DNA from: Streptomyces bauhiniae
GTDB taxonomy: Bacteria > Actinomycetota > Actinomycetes > Streptomycetales > Streptomycetaceae
DNA: 64,000 bases
Direction: 5' to 3'
Assembly: GCF_004784475.1 (NCBI RefSeq)
Contig: NZ_SRRT01000007.1
Location: 434,001-498,000 of the forward strand
Both the position numbers and the translations under genes were made by a program. This document shows, one piece after another, positions 50,255-58,004 of the stretch (positions are counted from its first letter, which is position 1; each line of letters opens with the position of its first letter). The notes under the pieces are model-generated. The model saw only the letters and a program-made list of their open reading frames with translations. It ran no database searches and was not told the DNA's origin.

Positions 50255-51802
50255 ATGGACCGGCGGACGTTTCTCACGGGCGGAGCCACCGCCCTCACCG
50301 CGCTCACCGCCTGCGCACCGGGCGGCGCCTCGGCCCGGCCGGGGCCCTCCGGTTCGCGGGTGTCCACCACCATGACCACGGCGTCCGTGAAGGCCGCCGC
50401 CGACTGGACCGCCCTCGCCCGCGACCTCGACGGCACCCTGGTCCGCCCCGGCGACGCCTCCTGGACCCCGGCCCGCCGCCTCTACAACACCCGCTTCGAC
50501 TCCCTGCGCCCGGCCGCCGTCGCCTACGCGGCCCACGCGGCCGACATCCGCACCCTGCTGGCGTACGCCCGTGCCCACCGGATCAAGGTGGCGATCCGCA
50601 ACGGCGGCCACTCCTACGCCGGTTACTCCTCCGGCGACGGCCGTCTGATCGTCGACGTGTCCGCCCTGAACCGGGTCAGCGCCTCGGGCGGGCACGCCGT
50701 GGTGGGCGCGGGGGCCAAGCTGATCGACGTGTACCGGACGCTGGGCGCCAAGGGCGCGACCATACCGGCCGGTTCCTGCCCGACGGTCGGGATATCCGGC
50801 CTGGTGCTCGGCGGCGGCCACGGGGTCGCCTCCCGCGCCTACGGCCTCACCTGCGACAGCCTCACCCAGGCCACCCTGGTCACGGCGGACGGCAGGACCC
50901 GTACCGCCAACTCCCAGGAGAACGCGGACCTGTTCTGGGCGCTGCGCGGCGCGGGCAACGGCAACTTCGGCGTCGTCACCGAGCTGCGCTTCACCACCCA
51001 CCGCACCCCGCAGGCGGTGACCGCCTCCCTGCGCTGGCCCTGGCCGAAGGCGGCGGCGGTGCTGAAGGCGTGGCAGGAGTGGGGGCCCGCCCAGCCGGAC
51101 GAGATCTGGTCCGCCCTGCACCTGGAACGCGCCGGGGGCCGCACCCCGACCGTCTCCCTCTCCTGCTTCTCCCTGGGCTCCCGCAGCGACCTGGAGAACG
51201 CCGTCGACCGCCTCGCCCACCGCGCGGGCGCCGACGCCTCCGCCGTCTCCCTGCGCGACCACGGCTACGAGGAGGCGATGGAGATCTACGCCGGCTGCTC
51301 CGCCTTCGCCACCGACGCCCAGTGCCATCTGCCGGGCACCACTCCCGGCCGCTCCCCGCGCGGCGCCCTGCACCGCGAGACCTACGCGGCCCGCTCCGAC
51401 TTCTTCGACCGCTCGCTGTCCTCCGCCGGCGTGAACACCCTGCTGAAGCGGGTCGGCGCGATGTCCGGCGGCGCGGGCAGTGTGGCGCTCACCGCGCTGG
51501 GCGGCGCCGTCAACCGGGTCTCCCCCACCGCGACCGCCTTCGTGCACCGCCGCTCCCGGATGCTGGCCCAGTACCTCGCCTCCTGGGACGCGGGCACCTC
51601 CGGCTCGGCCGCCCGCTCCTGGCTGGACGCCACCCACACCGCGATGCGTCCGCACGCCTCGGGCGCCGCCTACCAGAACTACACCGACGCCGCCCTGACC
51701 GACTGGCGCCGCGCCTACTACGGCAGCGCGGGCACCCGGCTCACCGAGGTGAAGAAGCGGTACGACCCGGACCGGTTCTTCGGGTACGCGCAGGGGCTGT
51801 GA
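50255..51802 (+). CDS. exported FAD-binding oxidoreductase (BBE-like)
   Basis: 515 residues. An N-terminal RR signal (MDRRTFLTGG, twin-arginine type) runs to a lipobox-like LTALTAC, so it may be a Tat-exported lipoprotein. The PCMH FAD domain has IRNGGHSYAGYS, with the His used for covalent flavin attachment, and GLTCDSLT with the second (Cys) attachment site, suggesting bicovalent FAD. The C-terminal BBE segment is YQNYTDAALTDWRRAYYG. Such enzymes oxidise sugars or alcohols, sometimes in antibiotic pathways. It is divergent from pstS, though no PHO box clearly points to it. A strong terminator follows. Confidence 0.9.
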   Translation: MDRRTFLTGGATALTALTACAPGGASARPGPSGSRVSTTMTTASVKAAADWTALARDLDGTLVRPGDASWTPARRLYNTRFDSLRPAAVAYAAHAADIRTLLAYARAHRIKVAIRNGGHSYAGYSSGDGRLIVDVSALNRVSASGGHAVVGAGAKLIDVYRTLGAKGATIPAGSCPTVGISGLVLGGGHGVASRAYGLTCDSLTQATLVTADGRTRTANSQENADLFWALRGAGNGNFGVVTELRFTTHRTPQAVTASLRWPWPKAAAVLKAWQEWGPAQPDEIWSALHLERAGGRTPTVSLSCFSLGSRSDLENAVDRLAHRAGADASAVSLRDHGYEEAMEIYAGCSAFATDAQCHLPGTTPGRSPRGALHRETYAARSDFFDRSLSSAGVNTLLKRVGAMSGGAGSVALTALGGAVNRVSPTATAFVHRRSRMLAQYLASWDAGTSGSAARSWLDATHTAMRPHASGAAYQNYTDAALTDWRRAYYGSAGTRLTEVKKRYDPDRFFGYAQGL

Positions 51803-51808
51803 AAAAGA

Positions 51809-51844
51809 GGGAAGGCCGCGGCAACCATGTGCCGCGGCCTTCCC
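51809..51844 (+). terminator. terminator of the FAD oxidoreductase gene
   Basis: GGGAAGGCCGCGGCA (51809-51823) and TGCCGCGGCCTTCCC (51830-51844) form a perfect 15-bp stem with loop ACCATG, seven bases after the stop. It may also serve the convergent PAP2 gene. Confidence 0.88.
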
Positions 51845-51864
51845 GGTAAGTCCGTGGTCACCGC

Positions 51865-52569
51865 CTACGCGGCCAGGTCCTTCTCCCCCGACCCCGCCGG
51901 CTCCCGCCCGCCGGTGAACAGCGCGTCCCCGCGCTCACCGCCCACCGGACGGGCGCTCACCAGCCGTCCCGCGCGCGGGGAGCGGGCGATGGCCCGCACC
52001 AGCGGGGTGAGCAGCGCCGTCGCGGGCGGCGAGAGCAGCAGCGCGACCGCCGTACCGAGGGCGAAGCCGCCGATGACGTCGGTCGGGTAGTGCACGCCCA
52101 TGAAGACCCGGCAGAAGCCCTCCAGCAGGGCGAGCGCGATACCGGCGATGCCGAAGCGGCGGTTGGCGACGAAGAGGCCGACCCCGATCGCCATGGTGAT
52201 CGTCGCGTGGTCGCTGACGAAGGAGTAGTCGCTCTTGCCCGCGATCAGGACGTCGAGCCCCTGGTGGTCCATGAAGGGGCGGGGCCGCTCCACGAAGCCC
52301 CGGATGGGCACGTTCACCAGCACGGCCACGGCCGCCGCCAGCGGCGCCCAGACCAGCGCGGCCACCGAGGACACCGCGTCCGGGCCGCCCCGGCGCCGCA
52401 CCGTCAGCCAGCAGCCGAGGACCAGCAGGACCATGGCCACCGGGAGGCCGTACTCACCCACGAACTCCATGACCCGGTCGAACCAGTGCGGGGCGGCCTT
52501 CGCCAGGCCGTTGATGTCGTAGAGCAGCTCGACGTCGGGGTTCGATCCGGATTCGGCGAGTACAGCCAT
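51865..52569 (-). CDS. PAP2-family membrane phosphatase
   Basis: 234 residues with five to six membrane helices. Phosphatase motifs: RGFVERPRP (the RP of KxxxxxxRP), SFVSDHATI (C2, with SDH in place of SGH) and CRVFMGVHYPTDVIGG (C3, R..H..D). All catalytic residues (Arg, His, Arg, His, Asp) are therefore present. It probably acts on undecaprenyl or phosphatidyl phosphates at the outer membrane face. ATG 52569 is chosen over an upstream basic extension. It converges on the FAD gene across the terminator. Confidence 0.9.
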   Translation of the reverse strand: MAVLAESGSNPDVELLYDINGLAKAAPHWFDRVMEFVGEYGLPVAMVLLVLGCWLTVRRRGGPDAVSSVAALVWAPLAAAVAVLVNVPIRGFVERPRPFMDHQGLDVLIAGKSDYSFVSDHATITMAIGVGLFVANRRFGIAGIALALLEGFCRVFMGVHYPTDVIGGFALGTAVALLLSPPATALLTPLVRAIARSPRAGRLVSARPVGGERGDALFTGGREPAGSGEKDLAA

Positions 52570-52798
52570 GGTGCTGCGGCCCCTTCGTCGTCTTACCGGA
52601 CGCACCCAGTGTGCGTCGCGCCAACCCCCCGTGGGTCGTAGATCCGCTTCCGTTGCACTGGCGCACTGACGTCTGCTCGGCTACGTGAACAGGAACGCAC
52701 AGCCCCTGGGCATACGTTCCACCCTCCACCGAATGATCACTCAGACGTTATCGAAGAGATACCCGTCCGCGCAGCTCAGGGGGTGGGTTGACGCTCCG

Positions 52799-53800
52799 CT
52801 ACACATGCGTCGGGAGCGCTTTCGCGCCATCCTCGGTGACCCTCGTGGCACCGAAGTAGTCGCCCCCGTCGATCGGGTCGAACCGGATCACCGCACCCGT
52901 GCGCGGCGCGTCGATCATGTAGCCGCCGCCCACGTAGATACCGACGTGATGGATGGCCCGCGAGTCGTTCGGATCGTGCGAGAAGAACACCAGGTCCCCG
53001 GGGAGCAGTTCGTTCCGGGCTGGATGCGGACCCGCGTTGTACTGGTCGTTCGCCACCCGCGGCAGCTTGATCCCGACCTTGTCGTACGACGCCTGGGTCA
53101 GCCCCGAGCAGTCGAACCGCCCGCTCTGCGCGGCCGTACCGGTGCCGCCCCACAGATACGGGGTGCCGAGCTTGCTCTGCGCGTACGCGATCGCCCCGGC
53201 GGCCTGCCGGGAGGGGTCGACCCGGGCGACGGGCGCGGCGAAGCTCTTGGCCAGCGTCGTGATCGTCTTCACGTAGTTCCGGGTCTCCCGGTACGGCGGC
53301 ACGCCCCCGTACCGGATGACCGCGTACGCGCCCGCGTTGTAGGAGGCGAGCATGTTGGCCGAGGGGTCACCGGGAACGTCCTTGACGTACTTGGCCAGTT
53401 CGCAGTCGTAGGAGGCGGCCGAGGGGATCGCGTCCTCCGGGTCCCACACGTCCCGGTCGCCGTCGCCGTCCCCGTCCACCCCGTGGGTGGCCCAGGTGCC
53501 GGGGATGAACTGCGCTATCCCCTGCGCCTTCGCGGGACTGCGCGCACCGGGGTTGAACCCGCTCTCCTGATACAACTGGGCGGCCAGCAGCGCCGGGTTG
53601 ATGGCCGGGCACAGGTTGCCCCACTTCTGCACGAGCGTCTGGTACGCCGCCGGGACCGCGCCCTTGGCCAGCCCGACACCGCCGGCGGCGGCACCGCCCG
53701 CGAGGTTCCCCGCGACGATGTACACCCCGACGACGAGCAGCATCACGAAGCTCAGGCCGAGCCCGATCGCGGCGCCCCCGGCCACCCATACTTTGCGCAC
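52799..53800 (-). CDS. lytic transglycosylase-NlpC/P60 bifunctional cell-wall hydrolase
   Basis: 333 residues: one N-terminal membrane helix (7-33), a lysozyme-like transglycosylase domain (about 55-190) with catalytic Glu79 (LYQESGFNP) and GIAQFIPGTW, then a C40 peptidase domain (about 200-330) with Cys231 (RFDCSGLTQ), His285 (HHVGIYVGGGY) and a polar third residue. It should cut both glycan and peptide bonds of peptidoglycan outside the cell. Its domain pair is that of VirB1-like enzymes of Gram-positive conjugation systems. GTG 53800. It lies 3 kb from the T4SS-like operon on the opposite strand, so the link is inference. Confidence 0.9.
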   Translation of the reverse strand: MRKVWVAGGAAIGLGLSFVMLLVVGVYIVAGNLAGGAAAGGVGLAKGAVPAAYQTLVQKWGNLCPAINPALLAAQLYQESGFNPGARSPAKAQGIAQFIPGTWATHGVDGDGDGDRDVWDPEDAIPSAASYDCELAKYVKDVPGDPSANMLASYNAGAYAVIRYGGVPPYRETRNYVKTITTLAKSFAAPVARVDPSRQAAGAIAYAQSKLGTPYLWGGTGTAAQSGRFDCSGLTQASYDKVGIKLPRVANDQYNAGPHPARNELLPGDLVFFSHDPNDSRAIHHVGIYVGGGYMIDAPRTGAVIRFDPIDGGDYFGATRVTEDGAKALPTHV

Positions 53801-53903
53801 GGGTCAACTTTCCCCCATGAAGGGCCGGTTCAAGGCCCCTTTGCCCCCGTGGCCGGCACTCAGGCCAACAATTCGGCCTATCCGCGACCGGTCCGACGCC
53901 CTG

Positions 53904-54671
53904 TCAGCTCCCGGTCGCCGTCCGGTACAGCGCGGCCGCCGCGCGCCCCAGCACCACGCTGTAGGAGACGTCCGCCGTCGACCCGCCCCGCTGGTGGCCG
54001 CCGAGCACCCCGACCACCTGACCGGAGCCGTTCAGCCAGGGGCTGCCGCTGGTCCCGCCGGTGAAGCCGGGGCAGTGCACCCGCTGCTGGGTCAGCCCGC
54101 GCGCCACCGGCCGGTCGGTGCACATCACCGGCGTCTCGCGGGCGTCCGGCAGCCCGAAGAGGGTGACGGCACTCGCCCCGGCCACGGTCCCGGTGACGAA
54201 CCGGTTCCCGCCGACCACGTCCTCGACCCGCCGGCCGTCCACCTCACCGACGTGTGCGAAGGCCACGTCGCTGTCCTCGTCCTGGTCCGCCGTCCACCCC
54301 GCCGGCAGCACCCACTCCCCCACCGGCCACATCCCGTACGGCGCCCGGCCGTTGCGGTAGCCCGGCGCGAAGAACAGCTTCCCGTCGGAGTGGGTGATGC
54401 AGTGCGCGGCGGTGACGAGCAGGTCGTGGGCGGGGCTGTGCACCACCGAGGCGGTGCAGAAGTGGCCGCGCTCGGGACGGCCCGCCGCGTCCGCGCCGAA
54501 CAGCGCGCCCACCCGGGCGGTCCGCGCGTCGGCGGGCGCGGTGACGGTCACCTCGAGCGGGCCGCGCCCGTCGTCGGCGGCCGCGACGGAGGCCGAGGTG
54601 AGGGCGAGCATCACCACCGCGCCGAGCAGGGCGGGCCGCGAGGTGACCGGGTTGCGTGCGCTGCGCTTCAT
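53904..54671 (-). CDS. secreted trypsin-like serine protease
   Basis: 255 residues with a Sec signal (MKRSARNPVTSRPALLGAVVMLALTS region, cleavage about ASVAAA) and a chymotrypsin-fold domain: His90 (LLVTAAHCI), Asp135 (DEDSDVAFAH) and Ser208 (GGTSGSPWL). Cys72-Cys91 and Cys184-Cys200 are likely disulfides. It resembles the small V8/trypsin-like extracellular peptidases of Streptomyces. No propeptide or inhibitor gene is seen nearby. ATG 54671. Confidence 0.88.
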   Translation of the reverse strand: MKRSARNPVTSRPALLGAVVMLALTSASVAAADDGRGPLEVTVTAPADARTARVGALFGADAAGRPERGHFCTASVVHSPAHDLLVTAAHCITHSDGKLFFAPGYRNGRAPYGMWPVGEWVLPAGWTADQDEDSDVAFAHVGEVDGRRVEDVVGGNRFVTGTVAGASAVTLFGLPDARETPVMCTDRPVARGLTQQRVHCPGFTGGTSGSPWLNGSGQVVGVLGGHQRGGSTADVSYSVVLGRAAAALYRTATGS

Positions 54672-54815
54672 CAGTCCTCACTCTGTCCCCCCAGGGTGAG
54701 AAACCGTCCCGGCCGTCGCTGAGTTTTTCCTGTGAACCGCTCCCGGTGCTCACCCGCCATCGGCCGGAGTGCCGTCCAGCCTACCGACGCCGGTCACGCT
54801 CCGCCCGTTCTGTGG

Positions 54816-55757
54816 TCACACCCTGTCAACACCGCCGGTCGCGGGCGCCGTGAGCCCCCAGGTGACGCCGGTCAGCTCCTCCGAGAGGGTCCACAGCCGC
54901 CGGGCCGCCTCGGGGTCGCTCGCCGCCGCGCTCCGGCCGACCAGCGCGGGAGCGCCGCGCATCTCGCCGAGGCCGCCGGGGCCGACGTAGGACGCGCCGG
55001 GCAGGTCCTGGGTGGCCGCGAAGAGGGTGGGCAGGGAGCCGCCCTTGTCGTCCTGGGCGAACACCTTGTTGCCGACGCCCATGAAGAGGCGGGCCAGCGG
55101 GTTCGCGGCATGGCTCTGGAGATTGGTCGCGGCGTAACCGGGGTGGGCGGCGAGGGCACGCACGCCGGACCCCGCCCCGGTGAGGCGGCGCTGGAGCTCC
55201 AGGGTGAACAGGAGATTGGCGAGCTTGGACTGGGCGTAGGCGCGGGTCGGGGTGTAGCGGCCGCGCAGGTTGACGTCGTCGAAGCTGATCCGGCCGTCCC
55301 CGCTCCGGTGCAGCCCGGAGGAGACGGTCACCACGCGGTCGGTGAGATGCGGCAGCAGCAGGTTGGTCAGGGCGAAGTGCCCGAGGTGGTTGGTGCCGAA
55401 CTGGGTCTCGAAGCCCTGCTTCGTCCGCCCCTCGGGGAGCATCATCACGCCCGCGTTGTTGACCAGCAGGTCCAGCGGACGGTCCCAGCCGGCCGCGAAC
55501 TCCCGTACGGAGTCCAGGTCCGCCAGGTCCAGCCGGCGCACCTCGGTGCTGCCGCTCACCCGCCCCGCCGCGGCGGCGCCGCGCGCCAGGTCCCGCACCG
55601 CGAACACCACATGCGCCCCGGCTCGCGCCAGCGCGGCGGCGGCCATGAAGCCGATCCCACTGTTGGCACCGGTCACCACGGCACTGCGGCCGCTCAGATC
55701 GGGCAGACGGTCCACATTCCACTGGCGCGCACCGCGCGCTTCACTCGTCTCGGCCAT
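54816..55757 (-). CDS. short-chain dehydrogenase/reductase
   Basis: 313 residues. The Rossmann nucleotide loop is VVTGANSGIGF (TGxxxGIG), then LLVNNAGVM, the catalytic Ser in TVSSGLHRSG and YAQSKLAN (YxxxK). The long C-terminal part resembles the retinol-dehydrogenase/WWOX-like SDRs. It is an NADP(H)-dependent cytosolic oxidoreductase of unknown substrate. Its ATG at 55757 touches the first 18-bp repeat of the array shared with the divergent TetR gene, which very likely represses it. Confidence 0.92.
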   Translation of the reverse strand: MAETSEARGARQWNVDRLPDLSGRSAVVTGANSGIGFMAAAALARAGAHVVFAVRDLARGAAAAGRVSGSTEVRRLDLADLDSVREFAAGWDRPLDLLVNNAGVMMLPEGRTKQGFETQFGTNHLGHFALTNLLLPHLTDRVVTVSSGLHRSGDGRISFDDVNLRGRYTPTRAYAQSKLANLLFTLELQRRLTGAGSGVRALAAHPGYAATNLQSHAANPLARLFMGVGNKVFAQDDKGGSLPTLFAATQDLPGASYVGPGGLGEMRGAPALVGRSAAASDPEAARRLWTLSEELTGVTWGLTAPATGGVDRV

Positions 55758-55846
55758 GACCTCAATGTAGGCAACGCCAACAATGATGTCAACGACAACA
55801 ATGCAGTCACCGCCAACAAAGCTGGCGCCGACAACATCGGGATACG
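55757..55846. repeat. five 18-bp tandem repeats between the SDR and TetR starts
   Basis: The gap is exactly 5 x 18 bp: units at 55757-55774, 55775-55792, 55793-55810, 55811-55828 and 55829-55846. Consensus of the inner units is about CGMCAACAAWGNNGTCAN. Units 2 and 3 are the best, unit 1 matches at about 14 of 18 places, and units 4 and 5 keep CG(C/A)CAACA. The array runs from one start codon to the other, so it must contain both promoters and the operators of the TetR protein. Confidence 0.72.
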
Positions 55847-56464
55847 ATGACCCCCATGCCGCGCATCCCCACCAGCCGCCCGTACCACCACGGCGATCTG
55901 CGCGCCGCCCTGCTCCAGAGCGCCGAGCGCACCCTGCGCGAGAAGGGCGCCGCCGCCCTCTCCCTGCGCGAGCTGGCCCGCGCCACCGGCGTCAGCCATG
56001 CCGCCCCGGGCCGCCACTTCAAGGACAAGCAGGCCCTCCTCGACGCCCTCGCCCTCGCCGGCTACGAGCGCCTGAACCAGGCCCTCACCGCCGCGGCCGC
56101 CGACGCCCCCGAGGCGGACTTCGAGCAGCGCCTGACCGCCCTCGCCCGCGCCTACCTCGGCTTCGCCGTCGACAACCCCGAGCTGCTGGAGCTGATGTTC
56201 GCGCGCAAGCACGAGCCCGACAGCTCCGGCCTGCTCGCCGCCGCCGTCGACCAGTCCCTCGGCTCCCTCACCCGCACCTTCGCCCGTGCCCAGGAACGCG
56301 GCGAGATCGTCCAGGGCGACCCCGAGCGCATCACCCTGGTCGCCGCCGCCAGCCTGCACGGCCTCGCCGCCCTCATCGCCGGCTGCGCGCTGGACGCCGA
56401 GGAGGCCATGGCCGGCCTCGACACCCACGTCCACCTGCTGCTGCACGGGCTCAAACCGCGCTGA
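55847..56464 (+). CDS. TetR family transcriptional regulator
   Basis: 205 residues. The helix-turn-helix covers about 12-60 (PYHHGDLRAALLQSAERTLR, LSLRELARATGVSHAAPGRH), with the PYHHGDLR start typical of one TetR branch. The C-terminal ligand domain is of the WHG type (AYLGFAVDNPELLELMFARK). It starts at ATG 55847 (ATG 55856 possible) directly against the 18-bp repeat array, divergent from the SDR, which is its likely target. The ligand is unknown. Confidence 0.92.
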   Translation: MTPMPRIPTSRPYHHGDLRAALLQSAERTLREKGAAALSLRELARATGVSHAAPGRHFKDKQALLDALALAGYERLNQALTAAAADAPEADFEQRLTALARAYLGFAVDNPELLELMFARKHEPDSSGLLAAAVDQSLGSLTRTFARAQERGEIVQGDPERITLVAAASLHGLAALIAGCALDAEEAMAGLDTHVHLLLHGLKPR

Positions 56465-56762
56465 CGCCGCGTGAGAACATCGTCTCGACGCCTCACCCGA
56501 CCGGCCGTCAGAAACCGCGCGGGGGACGGAAGGGCCGTAAGAGAGCCCAACGACGGAACCACACCACAGGTTTCGCTCCCGCGTCATTGCCCGGCGTGAC
56601 CTGCCGTGATACACAGAGTGACCGTACGCGCCAAATGTACGAGACCCGCCTGTGAATGCCGCCAAGTCGACATACGACGGCGACGTTGTCGGCGACAATG
56701 AGACCTGACCTCTGCACACCGCAGAGGAGCGGCACAACTACCCACCAGGGGCGGTGACTTAC
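56465..56762. other. 298-bp promoter region of the T4SS-like operon
   Basis: No gene is seen. It is less GC-rich than its surroundings. It contains the palindrome TTGTCGGCGACAA (56686-56698) and a small hairpin, CCTCTGC (56709-56715) with GCAGAGG (56721-56727), just before the first gene's ribosome site. Confidence 0.55.
56686..56698. promoter_or_regulatory. 13-bp palindrome before the T4SS-like operon
   Basis: TTGTCG-G-CGACAA, perfect arms, 65 bases upstream of the first gene. Regulator unknown. Confidence 0.45.
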
Positions 56763-57071
56763 ATGCTCTTTGCGGCCGACAAGGGAGACATCAACACCAT
56801 CATCGGCGGGATCGCTCCGGACTGGGGGCCTTTCGGCAGCCTGGGCAACGAAGCGAAGGTCATGATCGAGGTCGTGATGGCCGTCGCCATCCTTCTCTGC
56901 CTCGGCATCGCCATCTGGGGCGCGGCCAAACAGCGCATCGGCGCCACCGCGTTGCGGGACACCTTCAGCGCGGAACAGGGCAAGGGACTCATCATCGCGG
57001 GCCTCACCGGGGTCTTCATCATCGGCTCCCTCGGCACGCTGTTCACCATCGTGTACGGCATGGCCGTCTGA
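56763..57071 (+). CDS. small two-helix membrane protein, VirB2/TrbC-like position
   Basis: 102 residues starting MLFAADKGDINTIIGGIAPDW, with two membrane helices (about 30-52 and 76-98) separated by a short charged loop (KQRIGATALRDTFSAEQGKG). Size, helix pair and first place in the operon recall the pilin-like subunits of type IV secretion systems, but sequence similarity is not evident to me. GTG 56754 (MTYMLF) is an alternative start. A 112-base gap leads to the next gene. Confidence 0.72.
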   Translation: MLFAADKGDINTIIGGIAPDWGPFGSLGNEAKVMIEVVMAVAILLCLGIAIWGAAKQRIGATALRDTFSAEQGKGLIIAGLTGVFIIGSLGTLFTIVYGMAV

Positions 57072-57182
57072 CGCCCGGACTCGAGGTCGCGTTTCCCTGA
57101 TGTCCAGTCACCACACCGCGCCCGCGCGAGGACCAGCCCGGCTACCGTCGTATGAACACGAGGCGGAGAGGGCGGACGCGGC

Positions 57183-58004
57183 ATGAGCACCTCAGGCGAA
57201 CACGGTTACCCCGACACCGGGCACACCCGCACCCACCTCCCCGGCGGCGACCCCTACGGCGGCGCCCCCCGCCGCACCCCCCGCTCCTCCTCCCGCAGCC
57301 TCATCACCGTCGTAGGCGTCGTCGTCCTCCTCATCGCAGCCATCGCCTTCGCCAACCGCGACAACTCCTCATCCCCGAACACCCCGGCCAAGGGCCCCAA
57401 CCAGCCGGCAGCGGCCCCCACCGCGGCCTCCGGCCACACCCCCGTCCCCACCAAGCAGAACGGCATCCCGGCCAACTTCCCCCACACAAAGCAGGGGGCG
57501 GAGAGCGCGGCGGCCAACTACGCGGTGGCGCTGGGGTCGGCGGAGATGTTCGACACCGGGTGGCGGCACCAGATCGTGGACACGGTCTACGCCTCCGACA
57601 CCGCGGCTGCCAAGCAGTCGGCCATGGACCGCGCCTACTCGGACGAGAGGTTCCTCGCCAACATCGGGCTGGCGAAGGACGGCAGCGCCCCCAAGGGCGA
57701 GACCTTCGTCTCCCGCACCATCCCGGTCGGCACCAAGACCACCGCGTCCGCGCAGGACAGCGCCACCGTGGAGGTCTGGTACACGTCGCTGTTCGGGCTG
57801 TCCGGCGAGACCTCGAAGAACCCGGTCACCGAGAGCTGGTACACCACCACGTACGAGCTGCGCTGGACCGACGGCGACTGGAAGATCACCGACTTCCAGC
57901 AGAAGGACGGGCCCGTTCCCGTGGGGCGCGACCAGCGGGCTTCCACCGCCAACGACATGACGAAGGCCGTCGAGGAGTTCGGAGGGTTCACGTATGCGCG
58001 CTAA
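57183..58004 (+). CDS. TcpC/VirB8-like conjugation protein
   Basis: 273 residues: a Gly/Pro/Thr-rich cytoplasmic head (1-36), one membrane helix (about 37-58, SLITVVGVVVLLIAAIAFA), a Pro/Ala linker and an exported domain (about 95-270) with the mixed helix-strand order of the NTF2-like fold of VirB8 and TcpC (AESAAANYAVALGSAEMF, TTYELRWTDGDWKITDFQ at the end). It would form part of the inner-membrane scaffold. ATG 57183. It overlaps the following gene by 11 bp. Confidence 0.78.
   Translation: MSTSGEHGYPDTGHTRTHLPGGDPYGGAPRRTPRSSSRSLITVVGVVVLLIAAIAFANRDNSSSPNTPAKGPNQPAAAPTAASGHTPVPTKQNGIPANFPHTKQGAESAAANYAVALGSAEMFDTGWRHQIVDTVYASDTAAAKQSAMDRAYSDERFLANIGLAKDGSAPKGETFVSRTIPVGTKTTASAQDSATVEVWYTSLFGLSGETSKNPVTESWYTTTYELRWTDGDWKITDFQQKDGPVPVGRDQRASTANDMTKAVEEFGGFTYAR

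Noticed and set aside
55847..56464. T4SS operon regulator
   Set aside because: The TetR gene lies upstream of the operon on the same strand, but its operator array faces the SDR; no matching repeat occurs before 56763.
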